Source: an uncultured Clostridia bacterium (GTDB taxonomy: Bacteria > Bacillota > Clostridia > Lachnospirales > Lachnospiraceae). From it: a DNA stretch of 64,000 nt. Position numbers and translations under genes: made by a program. The notes below the pieces were generated by a model. The model did no database searches and was not told the DNA's origin. It saw only the letters and a list, made by a program, of their open reading frames with translations. Positions 8,042 to 17,384 of the stretch are shown in pieces. Numbering within the stretch: the first letter of the stretch is position 1; each line of letters begins with the position of its first letter. The DNA lies in assembly GCA_937895705.1 (NCBI GenBank), contig CALBKM010000029.1:1-64000 (forward strand), written 5' to 3'.

Positions 8042-9721
8042 ATGAAACCGAAACTGTTCAGTGTAATGAAACACTATACTGCAAAACAATTTTTCTTAGA
8101 TATGAAAGCCGGTATTATCGTGGCAATTATTGCCCTTCCGTTATCCATCGCATTTGCGTTAGGCTGCGGTGTTTCTCCGGAAAAAGGAATTTACTCCGCC
8201 ATTATTTCCGGTATTATTGTAGCGATTTTAGGCGGCAGCCGCGTACAGATTACCGGTCCGACAGGTGCTTTTATTGTCATTACCCAGTCCGTTATCGCAG
8301 GATACGGCACACAGGGATTGATTATTTCAACTATTATGGCAGGCATTATGCTTGTGTTATTCGGTGTATTCCGTTTAGGAAAGCTAATTAAATTTATCCC
8401 GTCTCCGATTACCATCGGCTTTACCGGCGGTATTGCCATAACTATTGCCACTCTCGAAGTAAAGGATTTTCTTGGCTTTGAAATCGCAAAGATGCCGACC
8501 TCTTTTCTCGGAAAATGGAGTACCTATATCGCTAATATTAAAAATATTAACTGGCAGTCACTCGTTCTTGGCCTTGTCAGCATTGTAATCCTTGTGATAT
8601 GGCCGAAAATCAACAAAACAATTCCAAATTCTTTTGTTGCATTGATTATCGGTACTGCGGTAGCATATTTCTTAAAGCTGGATGTAGCGTTGCTCGGTGA
8701 TATTCCGAAAACGATTTCTGTTGCAAAATTCGATGGTATTGAATTTGATGATTTGTTTAACCTTATGTCTCCGGCCTTTACCATTGCGATTCTGGTTGCC
8801 ATGCAGGCACTGCTTTCCGCGGTGGTAACCGACGGTATGATAAACAGTAAGCATAAACCGAATGCGGAACTGTTGGGTCAGGGTGTTGCAAATATTGTTC
8901 TGGGTTTGTTCGGCTGTATTCCGGCTACCGGCGGTGTTGCCCGTTCCATCGCAAACGCAAAGAACGGCGGACGTACTCCCATTGCTCTTATATTCCATAG
9001 CCTTACCCTGCTTGCCATGCTGTTGTTCGGTATGCCGCTGATTAAATTGGTGCCGCGTCCGGTACTGGCAGCCATTCTTTTGGTTGTATCCTACAACATG
9101 TTTAATGTAAAGGCATTCCTCGCTTATCGGAAGGCGCCGAAGTCCGATACAATCGTGCTCATTACTTCGTGTGTGCTTACCTTTGCTTTTGATCTTGTAA
9201 TTGCGATTGAAGTAGGTATCGTTCTTTCCTGCGTTCTTTTTATGAAGCGTATGTCCGATGTTACCGATGTTTCCGGTTGGAAATATGTTCGTGATACCCA
9301 TCTTCCGGAAGAAGAAAACGACCCTGACCACATTTCCTTAAAAGAAGTACCGGAAGGTACGGAAGTGTTTGAAGTAAACGGTCCGATGTTCTTCGGTGCG
9401 GTCGATAAACTGCTTCGATTAAAGCATCAGACCATGAAAAAAGATACAAAGGTGGTTATCATCCGTATGCGTGGCGTCCCGGCCATTGATGTTACCGCTA
9501 TGAATACCTTAAAGGATGTTACAAAGGACTTAAAAGAATACGGAATTACGGTTATTTTCTCTCATGTATTGGAACAGCCGAGAACCCTTATGGAAAAAAA
9601 TGATTTTATTTCCGTTATCGGCCCTGACAATTTCTGTGAGAACATTGATGCGGCCTTAGCCCGTGCAGAGGTATTGATTTCCTCAACCAAAGCTATGGAA
9701 GAAGCCGCCGCAACACTGTAA
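8042..9721 (+). CDS. SulP-family anion transporter with STAS domain
   Basis: 559 residues. Ten or more hydrophobic segments occupy residues 20-420, including the SulP-type start ALPLSIAFALGCGVSPEKGIYSAI and ITGPTGAF. A cytoplasmic STAS domain follows at about 435-550 (FEVNGPMFFGAVDKL, VVIIRMRGVPAIDVTAMNTL). SulP proteins carry sulfate, bicarbonate, chloride or other anions across the cytoplasmic membrane by symport or exchange; the substrate here cannot be decided. The start has AAAGGAGG upstream. The gene is divergent from the sigma-factor operon. Its last 29 bases overlap the end of the convergent carboxypeptidase gene. Confidence 0.93.
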   Translation: MKPKLFSVMKHYTAKQFFLDMKAGIIVAIIALPLSIAFALGCGVSPEKGIYSAIISGIIVAILGGSRVQITGPTGAFIVITQSVIAGYGTQGLIISTIMAGIMLVLFGVFRLGKLIKFIPSPITIGFTGGIAITIATLEVKDFLGFEIAKMPTSFLGKWSTYIANIKNINWQSLVLGLVSIVILVIWPKINKTIPNSFVALIIGTAVAYFLKLDVALLGDIPKTISVAKFDGIEFDDLFNLMSPAFTIAILVAMQALLSAVVTDGMINSKHKPNAELLGQGVANIVLGLFGCIPATGGVARSIANAKNGGRTPIALIFHSLTLLAMLLFGMPLIKLVPRPVLAAILLVVSYNMFNVKAFLAYRKAPKSDTIVLITSCVLTFAFDLVIAIEVGIVLSCVLFMKRMSDVTDVSGWKYVRDTHLPEEENDPDHISLKEVPEGTEVFEVNGPMFFGAVDKLLRLKHQTMKKDTKVVIIRMRGVPAIDVTAMNTLKDVTKDLKEYGITVIFSHVLEQPRTLMEKNDFISVIGPDNFCENIDAALARAEVLISSTKAMEEAAATL

Positions 9722-10964
9722 TGCTTTTTCCCGAAAAAAACCGGTCAAGAACACGACCGAAATAGAATTTATAATCTACCGGTACAACCGTTTCGGCGGT
9801 CTGTATCGGTATTTTCTTTACACACTCCCCGTTTATGGTGACAACCAGTTCTCCTACCGTAGCGCCTTGTTCTGTGGGTGCATTTAACCGGTTCTGTGTA
9901 AACTCCGTACGAAAAGAAAGCGTTTCATCCCCGGTACGAAGAATTTGAATTTCGGATAATCTCCGTAACGCTTCCGCATTATAACAAAGCGTTACTTCTT
10001 TTGTTTGTCCCTTCACCGTCGGAAGCTTCGGAAGCCCCGGCAGTTTTACGTCGTCATCCAGTAACGGCATCATTTTAAAATTCTCCAATCCATAATTCAT
10101 CAATGTTCTTGTATCGTTCCATTTATACGTTTTATGTGGCGGCCAACCGCTGGCTAGGACAACGCTGATTAACAGTCTGTCCTCTCGTTCCAGAGCTCCT
10201 ACAAAACAATAACCTGCCTTGCCCGTAAATCCGGTTTTTACCCCGATGGCGCCGTCCATCATTGTCAAAAAAGCATCCTTGTTGTTTACGGTAAAGCTTC
10301 TTCCCTTTGTTAATTCTGTAAACGAATGTGAGGATGTTGTGGTAATTTCACGGAAGTCTTCCTGCTTTACCGCATATGCGGCAATTTTTGCTAAATCGGC
10401 AGCGGCTATGCCGTGGCCTTCCGCATCCAGTCCGTTGGGAGTTACAAAATTAGCGGAATATGCCCCAAGTGCCTTTGCTTTGGCATTCATCATTGTCGCA
10501 AACCCTTCCACACTTCCTCCCACATGTTCCGCAAGAGCCACCGCCGTATCATTATGGGATTCCAGCATTAAAGAATAACACAAATCCTTTACGAAATACT
10601 GCTCTCCCGTATTCATATTCAACTGAACATCCGGCTGTTTTGCGGCATTTGGGGATACGGTTACAATCTCATCGGGTTCGGTATTCTCCAAAACCACAAG
10701 AAGTGTCATAATCTTTGTTGTACTGGCCATGGGAAGCACTTCATATCCGTTTTTTTCATACAATACTCTTCCTGTTTCTCCGTCATACAACACGGCGGAA
10801 TAGGCATGTAACGACAGGTCCGCAGCAGCATTGGCAGCAGTAGGTTTTAAGTTTACGCAAAATATCGAACACACAAAAAAGAAACACATCAAAAGATGCA
10901 TTCCTTTCTTTTTTTGTCTCTTTATATTTCTATGTATTTCCTTACATCCTCTGCGCTCTGACAT
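9693..10964 (-). CDS. D-alanyl-D-alanine carboxypeptidase (DacF/PBP5 type)
   Basis: 423 residues with a signal peptide (MHLLMCFFFVCSIFCVNLKPTAANA). The penicillin-binding active site motifs are complete: STTK (SxxK, nucleophile Ser), SHN (SxN) and KTG (GVKTGFTGKAGYC). The C-terminal PBP5-type domain ends in an amphipathic stretch that would hold it on the outer membrane face. It trims the terminal D-Ala of peptidoglycan pentapeptides. I use the ATG at 10964, preceded by GAGG, rather than a TTG four codons upstream. A second paralogue lies 2.3 kb away. It sits beside scpAB, near where Bacillus subtilis also keeps its dac genes. Confidence 0.92.
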   Translation of the reverse strand: MSERRGCKEIHRNIKRQKKKGMHLLMCFFFVCSIFCVNLKPTAANAAADLSLHAYSAVLYDGETGRVLYEKNGYEVLPMASTTKIMTLLVVLENTEPDEIVTVSPNAAKQPDVQLNMNTGEQYFVKDLCYSLMLESHNDTAVALAEHVGGSVEGFATMMNAKAKALGAYSANFVTPNGLDAEGHGIAAADLAKIAAYAVKQEDFREITTTSSHSFTELTKGRSFTVNNKDAFLTMMDGAIGVKTGFTGKAGYCFVGALEREDRLLISVVLASGWPPHKTYKWNDTRTLMNYGLENFKMMPLLDDDVKLPGLPKLPTVKGQTKEVTLCYNAEALRRLSEIQILRTGDETLSFRTEFTQNRLNAPTEQGATVGELVVTINGECVKKIPIQTAETVVPVDYKFYFGRVLDRFFSGKSITVLRRLLP

Positions 10965-11028
10965 TACCGACCTCAAAATCCATCTTTGTCAAAAGATATG
11001 CGGTGACGGTACAAAATAGGTCAAAAAT

Positions 11029-11598
11029 TTAAATTTCCAAAGAAAGCTGCATTTCCTCTTCCGCTTCCAGTTTGAAATCCTCTACTTTTTCCGGATTAAT
11101 TACAGGCAAATCATCCAAGGATACCAGACCGAAACTACGTAAAAACTCTTCCGTCGTTCCGAATAAAATCGGACGTCCCGGAGCATCCATACGTCCCACT
11201 TCCTGAATCAGGTTGTATTCTACCAGCTTGTTTACCGCATGGTCGCAGGAAACACCTCGAATTGCTTCAATCTCCTGTCTTGTAATCGGTTGCTTGTAAG
11301 CAATAATGGAAAGCGTTTCCAGTAAAACCTCCGTTAATACATGTTTTTTCGGAACATGGGCTATTTTGATAATAGACTCATACATAGACGACTTGGTACA
11401 CATTTGGAAGGAACCGTCCAGCTCAATAATCTGAATCCCGCGGTCATCGGAATCATAGCGGTCCATCATATTTCGCAGAACTCTGCGTACCGTATCCACA
11501 TCATGTTCCAACGCAGCTGCCAGGCGGTCAACTTCCACCGCTTCGCCCAAAGTAAATAAAATTGCTTCTAACTGTGCTTCCAACTCTTGTAACTCCAT
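11029..11598 (-). CDS. scpB: Segregation and condensation protein B
   Basis: 189 residues made of two winged-helix domains (for example LSIIAYKQPITRQEIEAIRGVSCDHAVNKLVEYNLI, abbreviated by its ends). ScpB dimers bind ScpA and the SMC ATPase to form the condensin-like complex that compacts and segregates the chromosome. The true start is ATG 11598 with GGAGG ten bases upstream; the open frame continues without a ribosome site. It begins 13 nt after scpA, so the two are co-translated as in most Firmicutes. Confidence 0.95.
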   Translation of the reverse strand: MELQELEAQLEAILFTLGEAVEVDRLAAALEHDVDTVRRVLRNMMDRYDSDDRGIQIIELDGSFQMCTKSSMYESIIKIAHVPKKHVLTEVLLETLSIIAYKQPITRQEIEAIRGVSCDHAVNKLVEYNLIQEVGRMDAPGRPILFGTTEEFLRSFGLVSLDDLPVINPEKVEDFKLEAEEEMQLSLEI

Positions 11599-11611
11599 TT
11601 CTTTCCTCCGA

Positions 11612-12391
11612 TTAAAAATCCGAATCCTCGAAATCAATAATATCATCCGCCAGGTATTCGATTTCTATTTCATCAAAAATTTCTTCCTGCACTACATGCA
11701 TTCTTCCGATTTTCATCAGTTCAAGTATACATAAAAAAGTTACGACAACATCCATTTTATCATACTGTTCCATAAGAAGTGCACGGAAAGAAAAACGCTT
11801 ATTAACAAGGGCAAATTCCTGGATTTCCCGCATTTTCCTCGCCATACTGACTTCTTCTTTTTCGATACGGCCGAATTTACTTCGTACCGGGTCGATTTTA
11901 TCCACCTGCTTTTTCATTACAGATTCAAAAATCGAATGTAGCTTTTGCAGCGTCAAATCCGAAAGCAGAGCCTGTGTATCAATCGGTTCTTTATAATCCG
12001 CAATCTCCGGCGGTAATTTCGCCTCCTTAAACAATACCCGTCCCGCATCCAACTGACGGTCGGAAAGTTCCAAAGAAGCATACTTATACATCTTGTACTG
12101 AAGTAAGCGCTCAACCAGTTCCTGACGCGGATCCACAGCATCTTCCGTATTCTCCGGCTCTTCCTTCGGAAGTAGCATCTTTGACTTAATATTCAAAAGT
12201 GTAGCCGCCATAACAAGAAACTCACTCATGACCTCCATGTCCTGCTCCTGCATTTGGCGAATATAATCCATGTATTGCTCCGTAATTTCCACAATCGGAA
12301 TATCGTATATATTAATTTTGTTTTTTTCGATGAGGTGCAACAACAAATCAAGAGGCCCCTCAAACTTTTCCAACGTAACGGATAAACTCAT
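11612..12391 (-). CDS. scpA: Segregation and condensation protein A
   Basis: 259 residues. The N-terminus LEKFEGPLDLLLHLIEKNKI is the kleisin signature that binds the SMC neck; the C-terminal winged helix (about residues 180-250) binds the SMC head. It bridges SMC heads in chromosome condensation. The ATG at 12391 overlaps the preceding phosphoesterase stop codon as ATGA, implying coupled translation in a three-gene unit phosphoesterase-scpA-scpB. Confidence 0.95.
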   Translation of the reverse strand: MSLSVTLEKFEGPLDLLLHLIEKNKINIYDIPIVEITEQYMDYIRQMQEQDMEVMSEFLVMAATLLNIKSKMLLPKEEPENTEDAVDPRQELVERLLQYKMYKYASLELSDRQLDAGRVLFKEAKLPPEIADYKEPIDTQALLSDLTLQKLHSIFESVMKKQVDKIDPVRSKFGRIEKEEVSMARKMREIQEFALVNKRFSFRALLMEQYDKMDVVVTFLCILELMKIGRMHVVQEEIFDEIEIEYLADDIIDFEDSDF

Positions 12392-13239
12392 TTTTCTTTC
12401 CTCGTTTTTGTATTGATTACACAATATTCCACTCGATTAAACAAGCGCGCCGGCAGCGAATGAGAACCGATCCCGGCACTTACGACCATTGTAGAACTAT
12501 TAAAATTGTAACATCCACGGGTATAAGGCGGCAAATAAAGCTGAGGAGAAATAATACCGCCAACAACCGGCAGTCGGATAATTCCACCATGATTATGACC
12601 GGAAACCACCAGTGGTGCCAAGTTCGCATAGTTCGGAAAATGATCCGGGAAATGTGCCAAAAGTACGGTTCTGTCCGGATGTTCGATCCGTAGCTCCTCC
12701 GTTGCAGCCCGGGGCAGTTCCTGTCTTTTTTTCTTGAAATAATACTCGTGCTTTAATGTCAATCCGGCAAAATCAATATTCTTCCCTTGTAGAACAAGCG
12801 ATACAATCTCGTTATCCGGAAAATAAATTCCCATATCTTCCACCTCTTTGCGATATTCCGCAAATTGTTCCGAAAAATCGGTTCGTAGAACTTCTTCATG
12901 GTTTCCCATGCCGTATACAACAGGTGCAATTCCGGCTAATTTCTTTAAAAAAGCCGGCACTCGAAGATTTGCCTTTTTGCCGTACTTGCTGATCATATCT
13001 CCTGCCAGCAAAATCACATCCGGATGCTCTTCCATTAAACGTCTTATTACCCTTTTATTATTGCAAATCAACGGATTACAGTGCAAATCGGAAAGCATCA
13101 GAATCCGCAACCCGGACAACTCCTCCGGAACATACACATCATACTCTCTTCTTACCGGAACTCCGTGTTCAATCAGCTGGTAAATTGTAGCACCGGCCAC
13201 AGTTGCTATGCCCAGCGAAAAAAGACTGCCTAACTTCAT
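12388..13239 (-). CDS. Calcineurin-like metallophosphoesterase (YkuE-like)
   Basis: 283 residues. A single N-terminal membrane segment (LGSLFSLGIATVAGATIYQL) is followed by all metal-binding motifs of the calcineurin-like fold: SDLHCN, GDMI, GNHEE, LAHFPDHF and GHNHGG. This arrangement fits the YkuE group, membrane-associated metal-dependent phosphoesterases thought to act on cell-wall or lipid-linked substrates. The start at 13239 follows GGGAGG with suitable spacing. It is first in the operon with scpA and scpB. Substrate unknown. Confidence 0.88.
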   Translation of the reverse strand: MKLGSLFSLGIATVAGATIYQLIEHGVPVRREYDVYVPEELSGLRILMLSDLHCNPLICNNKRVIRRLMEEHPDVILLAGDMISKYGKKANLRVPAFLKKLAGIAPVVYGMGNHEEVLRTDFSEQFAEYRKEVEDMGIYFPDNEIVSLVLQGKNIDFAGLTLKHEYYFKKKRQELPRAATEELRIEHPDRTVLLAHFPDHFPNYANLAPLVVSGHNHGGIIRLPVVGGIISPQLYLPPYTRGCYNFNSSTMVVSAGIGSHSLPARLFNRVEYCVINTKTRKEK

Positions 13240-13316
13240 GTACACTACCTCCCGTTCACGGTTTTCCAAATCGATTATATCCGAAAAGCAACCATTCCTC
13301 ACCTTATTATCATACT

Positions 13317-14720
13317 TTATTTTTCGGACGGTGTCAATGAAAGTTTCTTTTCTGTCTCCGGTTCTTTTATATCTGACTCGGTGTTGACATTCGCTTTGTT
13401 TCTACCGAAAAACAGATCCTTGCATCGCATGAAACTCACTCCGAAGGTCATTTCTTTTACCGCTTCGTTACAAATTATTTCAACGTTTCCCAATTCTTTT
13501 CCGTTTAAACTGTAGCGATAAACTCCTACCGTATCCCCTACTTTTAAAGGGGCTTTTATTTCCTTGTTTAAGACGATTTCGCGTTTGATTGCGGATAAAT
13601 CCTCGCCACCGGTAAAAACATGGCTGTATTGTCCTTTTAAGCGCACAGGAACGGTGCTTTTCCGTCCGTTTGCTACGGTGACCTCCGTAAGAGGAAAACT
13701 TTCTCCGTTATCGTTGTATACGGTACATTTGGCAAAGCCGTAATCAAGAAGTGCCGCTGCTTCACGAAAACGTGTTTTTGTATCCGGTGCAGCCAGTACC
13801 ACAGCCACCAGTTTCACGCCGTTCCGTTCCGCAGTAGCGGAAAGACAATACTTTGCTTCGTCGGTGGAGCCGGTTTTTAACCCCGTAATCCCGTTGTATT
13901 GCTTCAACAGTTTGTTGGTATTTGCCAGTCCGAACTCACTGCTTCCGCGTCGTGTCGTATGGACAATGGTATCCATCCAGGTTGTGGTGTATTTTGTAAT
14001 CCAAGGATGGTTTTTCATCAGTTCCGTGGACATCAGTGCCACATCCCGTGCACAGGATACGTGTCCTGTCACATCAAGACCGCAACAATTATAAAATGTC
14101 GTATTGTTCATTCCAAGATTTTTTGCTTTGGTGTTCATTTGTTCCACAAAAGCCGCTTCGCTTCCGGCTAAATGCTCTGCCATAGCTACACAGGCGTCAT
14201 TTGCACTGGATATACTGATACATTTCATCATGGTTTCCACGTCCTGTGTTTCTCCCGGTTCCAAAAACACCTGAGATCCGCCCATGGATGCGGCATATTC
14301 ACTGACGGTCACCATATCGCTAAGTTTTAATTTTCCGGAATCCACCGCTTCCGCAATCAGAAGTAAAGTCATGATTTTTGTTACACTGGCAATAGGACGT
14401 GCTTTGTCCGCATCTTTTTCCGCAATTACAGTCCCCGATTCCGTTTCCATCAAAATAACGGACTCAGAGGAAATCTGAAGTCCTTCTGCGGCTGTTGTCG
14501 TGGGAACTGTTTCCCCGGCTGAATCCACACTGTTTTTTTTGAGTGAATTTTCATTTTTTTCCTCTACACCCGGAACACCTCCTGCTAATACACTTACAAC
14601 TCTTCCGGACGGAAACAACGCTTCCGCCAAAAGAAAAACAGAAAGGATACCGGCAAGTGCGCGTCCTGCCCGTATCCTTTTTCCTGTTTTGTTTTGCGAT
14701 TCGAATCTTCTTTTTTTCAT
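13317..14720 (-). CDS. dacF: D-alanyl-D-alanine carboxypeptidase, second paralogue
   Basis: 467 residues. A signal segment near residues 20-45 is followed by an 80-residue serine/threonine-rich linker and the PBP5-type catalytic domain with SVTK (SxxK), SAN (SxN) and KTG (GLKTGSTDEAKYC). The C-terminal domain and a charged tail follow. It removes terminal D-Ala from peptidoglycan stem peptides. Its position next to a pyrimidine nucleoside phosphorylase and near xerD and nudF matches the B. subtilis ripX-drm-punA-dacF region, so a forespore-type DacF is plausible. Start ATG 14720 has GGAG seven bases upstream. Confidence 0.9.
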   Translation of the reverse strand: MKKRRFESQNKTGKRIRAGRALAGILSVFLLAEALFPSGRVVSVLAGGVPGVEEKNENSLKKNSVDSAGETVPTTTAAEGLQISSESVILMETESGTVIAEKDADKARPIASVTKIMTLLLIAEAVDSGKLKLSDMVTVSEYAASMGGSQVFLEPGETQDVETMMKCISISSANDACVAMAEHLAGSEAAFVEQMNTKAKNLGMNNTTFYNCCGLDVTGHVSCARDVALMSTELMKNHPWITKYTTTWMDTIVHTTRRGSSEFGLANTNKLLKQYNGITGLKTGSTDEAKYCLSATAERNGVKLVAVVLAAPDTKTRFREAAALLDYGFAKCTVYNDNGESFPLTEVTVANGRKSTVPVRLKGQYSHVFTGGEDLSAIKREIVLNKEIKAPLKVGDTVGVYRYSLNGKELGNVEIICNEAVKEMTFGVSFMRCKDLFFGRNKANVNTESDIKEPETEKKLSLTPSEK

Positions 14721-14770
14721 GGTATCGCTCCGAAACATCTCTTTTTACATGATATTCGGAAAAGCCTAAA

Positions 14771-16081
14771 CTATGACTGTTCCACTACTCCTAAAATATG
14801 AGGAACCGGTGAAACCGGTGTCTGTCCGATTGTAATTGCCTTTTGCAGTCGTTCAATTGCTGCGGAAAGCTTGTTTTCATCGTTTGCATGCAGTACCGCA
14901 ATCGTGTCTCCCACACTTACCTTAGCACCGATTTTCTTTTCGAACACAATTCCCACGGTAAGATCGATTTTGCTCTCTTTCGTCTCTCTTCCGCCACCCA
15001 GAACAAGGGCCGCCAGACCGATTTCTTCCGTATTCATACCGGAAATATACCCATTCGTCTGTGCCTTTACCTCAAAGGTTAACCCCGCCTTCGGAAAACG
15101 GTCCGGTTCATATACATAACACTTATCTCCGCCTTGGGCTTCTACAAATTCGGCAAGCTTAGAAAGTGCCGCTCCGGAACGTACCGTTTCTGCTAAAAGA
15201 TCTTTTGCCTCCGAAACGGTCGCTACACGTCCGGCTCCCAGCAGCATATAGGATGCCAGAGTCATACAGGCATCGTTTAAGTCCTCCGGTGCTCTGCCGT
15301 TTAAAGCCTCGATGGCCTCTTTAACCTCCAAGATATTACCTACGGCGTATCCTAACGGCTGATTCATGTCGGAAATTACCGCATAAGTTTTACGACCGGC
15401 TCCGTTACCGATTTTAACCATGGTTTCCGCCAGTTTTCTCGCATCGTCATATGTTTTCATAAAAGCCCCGCTTCCGGCTTTTACATCCAGTACAATCACA
15501 TCGGAACCGGCCGCCAGCTTTTTACTCATAATGCTGCTGGCGATCAGAGAAAGCTGATCTACCGTAGCAGTTACATCCCGAAGGGCATAGAGTTTCTTGT
15601 CCGCCGGAGCCAAATCCGCCGTCTGACCGATAATGGCCAATTTCATGCGGTTGACGTTCTCAATAAATTTCTCGTTGGAAATCGATACGGAAAAGCCCGG
15701 AAAACTTTCCAGTTTATCGATGGTCCCTCCTGTGTGTCCCAAACCTCTGCCGGACATTTTCGCCACCGGTACGCCGAGCGCCGCCACCATTGGACCTAAA
15801 ATCAAAGAAGTTTTGTCGCCCACGCCTCCGGTGCTGTGCTTGTCGGCTTTCATGCCGTGAATTGCCGATAAATCAAGCATTTCTCCGCTTTCCGCCATGG
15901 CCATGGTAAGAGAAAGGGTCTCAGCCTCGTTCATCCCATGAAAACAAACCGCCATCAAAAAAGCAGACATCTGATAATCCGGAATCTCTCCGTTTGTATA
16001 ACCGTTTACCAAAAAGCGAATTTCCGCATCCGACAAAATTTCGCCGTGTTTCTTTTTCATGATTAAATCATACATTCGCAT
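14771..16081 (-). CDS. pdp: Pyrimidine-nucleoside phosphorylase
   Basis: 436 residues, normal length. The family signature is intact at about residues 107-125 (SGRGLGHTGGTIDKLE). The phosphate-binding and substrate residues KADKHSTGGVGDKTS and the C-terminal barrel-sandwich domain (SVGDTIAVLHAN) are also present. It splits uridine, thymidine or deoxyuridine with phosphate to give the base and (deoxy)ribose-1-phosphate in nucleoside salvage. The ATG at 16081 (MRMYDLI) is chosen; a GTG three codons upstream overlaps the AGGAG ribosome site. Confidence 0.95.
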   Translation of the reverse strand: MRMYDLIMKKKHGEILSDAEIRFLVNGYTNGEIPDYQMSAFLMAVCFHGMNEAETLSLTMAMAESGEMLDLSAIHGMKADKHSTGGVGDKTSLILGPMVAALGVPVAKMSGRGLGHTGGTIDKLESFPGFSVSISNEKFIENVNRMKLAIIGQTADLAPADKKLYALRDVTATVDQLSLIASSIMSKKLAAGSDVIVLDVKAGSGAFMKTYDDARKLAETMVKIGNGAGRKTYAVISDMNQPLGYAVGNILEVKEAIEALNGRAPEDLNDACMTLASYMLLGAGRVATVSEAKDLLAETVRSGAALSKLAEFVEAQGGDKCYVYEPDRFPKAGLTFEVKAQTNGYISGMNTEEIGLAALVLGGGRETKESKIDLTVGIVFEKKIGAKVSVGDTIAVLHANDENKLSAAIERLQKAITIGQTPVSPVPHILGVVEQS

Positions 16082-16194
16082 AGGATGCACGCTCCTTTCA
16101 AGTCTTTTTCGTCATATACCATCCGATAAATCAACATCCGATTCTGTGCTTACTACCAGTTTACCATATCCGAAAATATTCCGCAATACGCCTA

Positions 16195-16223
16195 TTGACA
16201 CTATTCCTTTCAAGTTTTATAAT
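16195..16223 (+). promoter_or_regulatory. Perfect consensus sigma-A promoter of the DAHP synthase gene
   Basis: TTGACA, 17-bp spacer, TATAAT. Transcription would start near 16230, leaving a leader of about 74 nt that holds only a small CCGG-CGAA-CCGG hairpin. Confidence 0.85.
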
Positions 16224-16303
16224 GTACCTTGTATGTAGAAAAATACAAGATTTACTATAAATTATCGGCAACCGGCGAACCGGATTACCGGAAAGGACAA
16301 AGT

Positions 16304-17335
16304 ATGAGTTTTACAAAAATCAGAGAAGTTATTTCCCCGGAGGTATTAAAGGATTTGTATCCGCTTTCTGCGGAAGCAACTGCAGTAAAGGCAGCCCGGG
16401 ACGAGGAATTAAAGAAAATTATGACCGGAGAATCGGAAAAGTTTATGGTAATTATCGGTCCGTGTTCCGCAGATAACGAAACCGCAGTACTGGATTATAT
16501 TCACCGACTTGCAAACGTTCAGGAAAAGGTAGCGGACAAGTTGTTTTTGGTTCCGCGCATTTACACCAACAAGCCCCGTACCACAGGCGAGGGCTATAAA
16601 GGTATCGCTCACCAGCCAAATCCGGAGCAGGCTCCGAATATGCAGGAAGGTCTGATTGCGGTTCGTAAGATGCATTTACATGCCATTGAGGAAACTCATC
16701 TGACTGCTGCGGATGAAATGCTTTATCCGGAAAACTGGCCGTATCTGGATGATATCCTCTCCTACGTTGCGGTAGGTGCCCGTTCCGTAGAAGACCAGCA
16801 GCATCGTCTTGCGGTCAGCGGCATGGAGATTCCGGCGGGCATGAAAAATCCGACCAGCGGAGATTTCTCCGTAATGTTAAATTCCGTAACTGCGGCACAG
16901 CACGCCCACTCCTTCCTGTTCCGTCAATGGGAAGTACAGACTGACGGTAATCCGTATGCGCACTGTATTTTGCGCGGCGCCGTAAATAAACACGGACAGA
17001 GCCAACCGAACTATCATTACGAGGATTTGATGCGTTTGCTTACCATGTATGCGGAACATCCGCAATTAAAAAATCCGGCAGTGATTGTTGATGCAAACCA
17101 TAACAATTCCAATAAGAAATTTGCGGAACAGCCGCGTATCGTATCCGAAATTTTGCACAGTCGTAAGGTAAATCCGGAGGTTGCAAAGCTTGTAAAGGGT
17201 GTCATGGTGGAAAGTTACATCGAAGAAGGTTGCCAGAAAATCGGCGAACACATCTACGGTAAGTCCATTACCGACCCGTGTCTGGGCTGGAATGATACCG
17301 AAGAATTACTGTATCGTATTGCTGAGAGAGTTTAA
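16304..17335 (+). CDS. aroF: 3-deoxy-7-phosphoheptulonate synthase (class I)
   Basis: 343 residues. It catalyses phosphoenolpyruvate plus erythrose-4-phosphate to DAHP, the first step of the shikimate pathway. Family marks include IIGPCSADN, the PEP-binding KPRTT, GARSVEDQQHR, GMKNPTSGD and VDANHNNSNKK. It belongs to the AroF/AroG/AroH type, usually feedback-controlled by an aromatic amino acid; which one cannot be read here. The start at 16304 follows AAAGGA. A longer in-frame extension covers the leader and has no ribosome site. It is monocistronic, bounded by a consensus promoter and a strong terminator. Confidence 0.95.
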   Translation: MSFTKIREVISPEVLKDLYPLSAEATAVKAARDEELKKIMTGESEKFMVIIGPCSADNETAVLDYIHRLANVQEKVADKLFLVPRIYTNKPRTTGEGYKGIAHQPNPEQAPNMQEGLIAVRKMHLHAIEETHLTAADEMLYPENWPYLDDILSYVAVGARSVEDQQHRLAVSGMEIPAGMKNPTSGDFSVMLNSVTAAQHAHSFLFRQWEVQTDGNPYAHCILRGAVNKHGQSQPNYHYEDLMRLLTMYAEHPQLKNPAVIVDANHNNSNKKFAEQPRIVSEILHSRKVNPEVAKLVKGVMVESYIEEGCQKIGEHIYGKSITDPCLGWNDTEELLYRIAERV

Positions 17336-17350
17336 TATTCCGAAATTGCA

Positions 17351-17384
17351 AAAGCCCATCCTACGCTCTTGGATGGGCTTTTTT
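17351..17384 (+). terminator. Strong terminator after aroF, overlapping the end of the recombinase-like gene
   Basis: AAGCCCATCC, nine-base loop, GGATGGGCTT then a run of six T. The same hairpin lies over the last codons of the convergent gene ending at 17361 and has a TTTT tail in that direction as well. Confidence 0.9.

Noticed and set aside
8672..9331. 219-codon minus-strand frame inside the SulP gene
   Set aside because: Shadow of the SulP coding sequence; low-complexity residues typical of an antisense frame and no ribosome site.
16224..16303. T-box or attenuator leader for aroF
   Set aside because: The leader is only about 74 nt, with no specifier stem, no TGG-bearing T-box sequence and no competing terminator.
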